Positions 41,871 through 41,919 of a stretch of DNA of 41,919 bases are shown here, in pieces. How positions within the stretch are numbered: the stretch's first letter is position 1; each line of letters starts with the position of its first letter. The translations under genes and the position numbers were made by a program. Under the pieces are notes generated by a model, which had not been told where the DNA came from, did not search any database, and saw only the letters and a program-made list of their open reading frames with translations. The stretch is from a virus, in the IMG/VR virus record IMGVR_UViG_3300034072_001485, positions 1 through 41,919 of that record. The stretch is one strand, 5' to 3'.

Positions 41871-41919
41871 ACACGTGATAACCAGAGGGGTGTCTGGTTA
41901 AGCAAAAGACCGGCCTGAG
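41871..41919. other. Host DNA right of the tRNA
   Basis: Only 49 bp upstream of the tRNA gene are present. It should hold the tRNA promoter region; nothing else is seen. Confidence 0.4.

Overview
The window holds what looks like one complete, apparently intact P2-like temperate myophage of about 41.7 kb, integrated at a tRNA-fMet gene in a GC-rich alphaproteobacterium. The host is probably Caulobacterales-like. That placement is inference: it rests on the GABA-like base composition of the genes, an alphaproteobacterial LexA box (GAAC-N7-GAAC), a GapR-like domain, and GC-rich palindromic elements of a kind I associate with that order. The species cannot be told from the sequence. A 13-bp direct repeat within a 22-bp match (114-135 and 41794-41815) marks attL and attR. 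The right copy is the 3' end of the tRNA.

Layout from left to right: host DNA with two terminators (1-113); attL; a 0.75-kb non-coding stretch with an AT-rich array of ten GGTAA boxes closed by a perfect 18-bp inverted repeat (298-553) and a P2-cos-like sequence (about 738-757); a leftward operon terminase P - portal Q - DNA adenine methylase; a rightward head operon O N M L X R S; a leftward operon with a long repeat-containing tail fibre, an unknown protein, a holin and a 36-residue membrane peptide; a rightward J I H operon; a rightward V W FI FII E/E' T U - endolysin - D operon; a leftward AT-rich two-gene moron (acyltransferase and a methyltransferase fusion); the lysogeny region with a LexA-boxed small gene, a chain of overlapping small genes headed by a TetR-like protein, and a leftward XRE repressor; then one long rightward operon running from a small HTH gene through ogr, a primase-helicase, an FtsK-gamma/GapR-like fusion, four DNA-modification genes and an AT-rich unknown gene to a large serine integrase that ends inside the tRNA.

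How the genes work together: the P2 structural cassette is complete, but the early half is not P2. The P2 gpA rolling-circle initiator and the tyrosine integrase are absent. A P4-alpha-like primase-helicase and a large serine integrase take their place. An Ogr/Delta zinc-finger activator (31016-31309) has the same Cys spacing as P2 Ogr. Three near-identical dyads (CTTGTA-N11-TACAA) sit exactly where late promoters are needed and lie at fixed distances from five gene starts, which makes them the likely late operators. The repressor lacks the S24 autoproteolysis residues, while a small neighbouring gene carries a LexA box over its promoter. This suggests induction by a LexA-controlled antirepressor, as with Tum of phage 186.
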